DNA from: Lentibacter algarum | GTDB taxonomy: Bacteria > Pseudomonadota > Alphaproteobacteria > Rhodobacterales > Rhodobacteraceae | Reading direction: 5' to 3' | Length of the DNA stretch: 64,000 nucleotides | Assembly (NCBI RefSeq): GCF_018860975.1 | Contig: NZ_JAHKQI010000010.1 | Location: 434,001 to 498,000, forward strand | Shown: positions 63,716 through 64,000 of the stretch, piece after piece | Numbering within the stretch: the stretch's first letter is position 1 | Layout of the letters: each line of letters starts with the position of its first letter | Notes under the pieces: model-generated | The model's database searches: none | Told to the model about the DNA's origin: nothing | The model's input: only the letters and a program-made list of their open reading frames with translations | Translations under genes and position numbers: made by a program

Positions 63716-64000
63716 ATGAGAACACTTCGCCAATTCCTCCCAATCCTTGATTGGGGCAGCCGCTATGATCGCAATGCTTTATCAAATGACATGATTGCAG
63801 CTGTGATCGTGACAATTATGCTGATCCCGCAATCTTTGGCCTATGCTCTGCTGGCCGGACTGCCGCCTGAGGCGGGTATCTATGCGTCCATTGCCCCCAT
63901 CGTTCTTTATGCGATCTTTGGCACAAGTCGCGCGCTCGCGGTTGGCCCCGTCGCAGTCGTGTCGCTTTTGACGGCGTCGACCATCGGTCAAGTGGCCGAA
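63716..64000 (+). CDS. SulP-family anion transporter (N-terminal part)
   Basis: Partial gene: 95 codons before the right edge. MRTLRQFLPILDWGSRYDRN is followed by IMLIPQSLAYALLAGLPPEA and FGTSRALAVGPVAVVSLL, the classical SulP helix 1-3 motifs. Expected role is sulfate, sulfite or bicarbonate transport at the inner membrane. Located 122 nt after SQR, it might move the sulfite or sulfate end product. The C-terminal STAS domain lies outside. Confidence 0.9.
   Translation, partial: MRTLRQFLPILDWGSRYDRNALSNDMIAAVIVTIMLIPQSLAYALLAGLPPEAGIYASIAPIVLYAIFGTSRALAVGPVAVVSLLTASTIGQVAE

Noticed and set aside
1-64000. CRISPR arrays, prophage genes and insertion sequences
   Set aside because: No regularly spaced repeats with unique spacers, and no transposase, integrase or phage structural proteins, were found.

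Overview
The window is chromosomal DNA of an alphaproteobacterium of the Rhodobacterales (Roseobacter-type). This rests on protein character and on gene orders I know from that group: ribB-ribH-nusB, nrdR-ribD, dnaG-rpoD, chvI-chvG-hprK-rapZ-EIIA-HPr facing pckA, infA-maf-rne-yacG-tRNA-Phe, an alphaproteobacterial RibD and sigma-70, and a methylsuccinyl-CoA dehydrogenase of the ethylmalonyl-CoA pathway. Coding density is high and base composition is GC-rich.

Layout. 1-5.7 kb holds riboflavin genes (nusB end, ribH, ribB with a degenerate second domain, and ribE), interrupted by a Tat-exported metallo-hydrolase, an adenosine deaminase and an SDR. 5.8-10.5 kb is a capsule block (KpsS-like, outer-membrane export lipoprotein, two-domain KpsC-like). 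11-17.9 kb has a probable dodecin relic, nrdR-ribD, rpoD and dnaG. 17.8-32 kb is housekeeping and envelope: an M50 protease, a CobB sirtuin, a copper pair (DUF2946-like and PCuAC), L28, a two-gene ABC exporter, an M48 protease with a YjgN-type partner, ParC, SH3, SDR and EamA genes. 32-35.4 kb has a HIG1 protein, a PduO-type cobalamin adenosyltransferase and etfBA. 35.7-43.1 kb is the ChvG/ChvI and incomplete-PTS operon facing pckA. 43.5-50 kb has a TauE-type exporter, Mcd, a sulfatase-fold enzyme and an acyl-CoA synthetase. 50.3-52.5 kb is infA-maf-rne-yacG-tRNA-Phe.

After tRNA-Phe the character changes. There are about 2.8 kb of gene-poor DNA with two isolated enzymes, then a compact sulfide-handling block at 55.3-64 kb. 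One arm is peroxiredoxin, then CydA/CydB of the cyanide-insensitive type and a 34-residue DUF2474 gene. Facing it is Rrf2-Crp/Fnr, followed by DUF2892, two YeeE halves, a persulfide dioxygenase, a DUF442-SQR fusion and the start of a SulP transporter. An identical 17-bp palindromic site sits once between the divergent arms and once before DUF2892. This ties sulfide oxidation, quinol oxidation by a bd-type oxidase, and two candidate sensors into one regulon.

A second striking signal is a pair of homologous intergenic elements (about 35.5 and 43.3 kb). Their stems differ in sequence but keep the same pairing plan, with compensatory changes, which suggests a conserved structured RNA or a hairpin-type mobile repeat. 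No CRISPR array, prophage or intact insertion sequence was seen.
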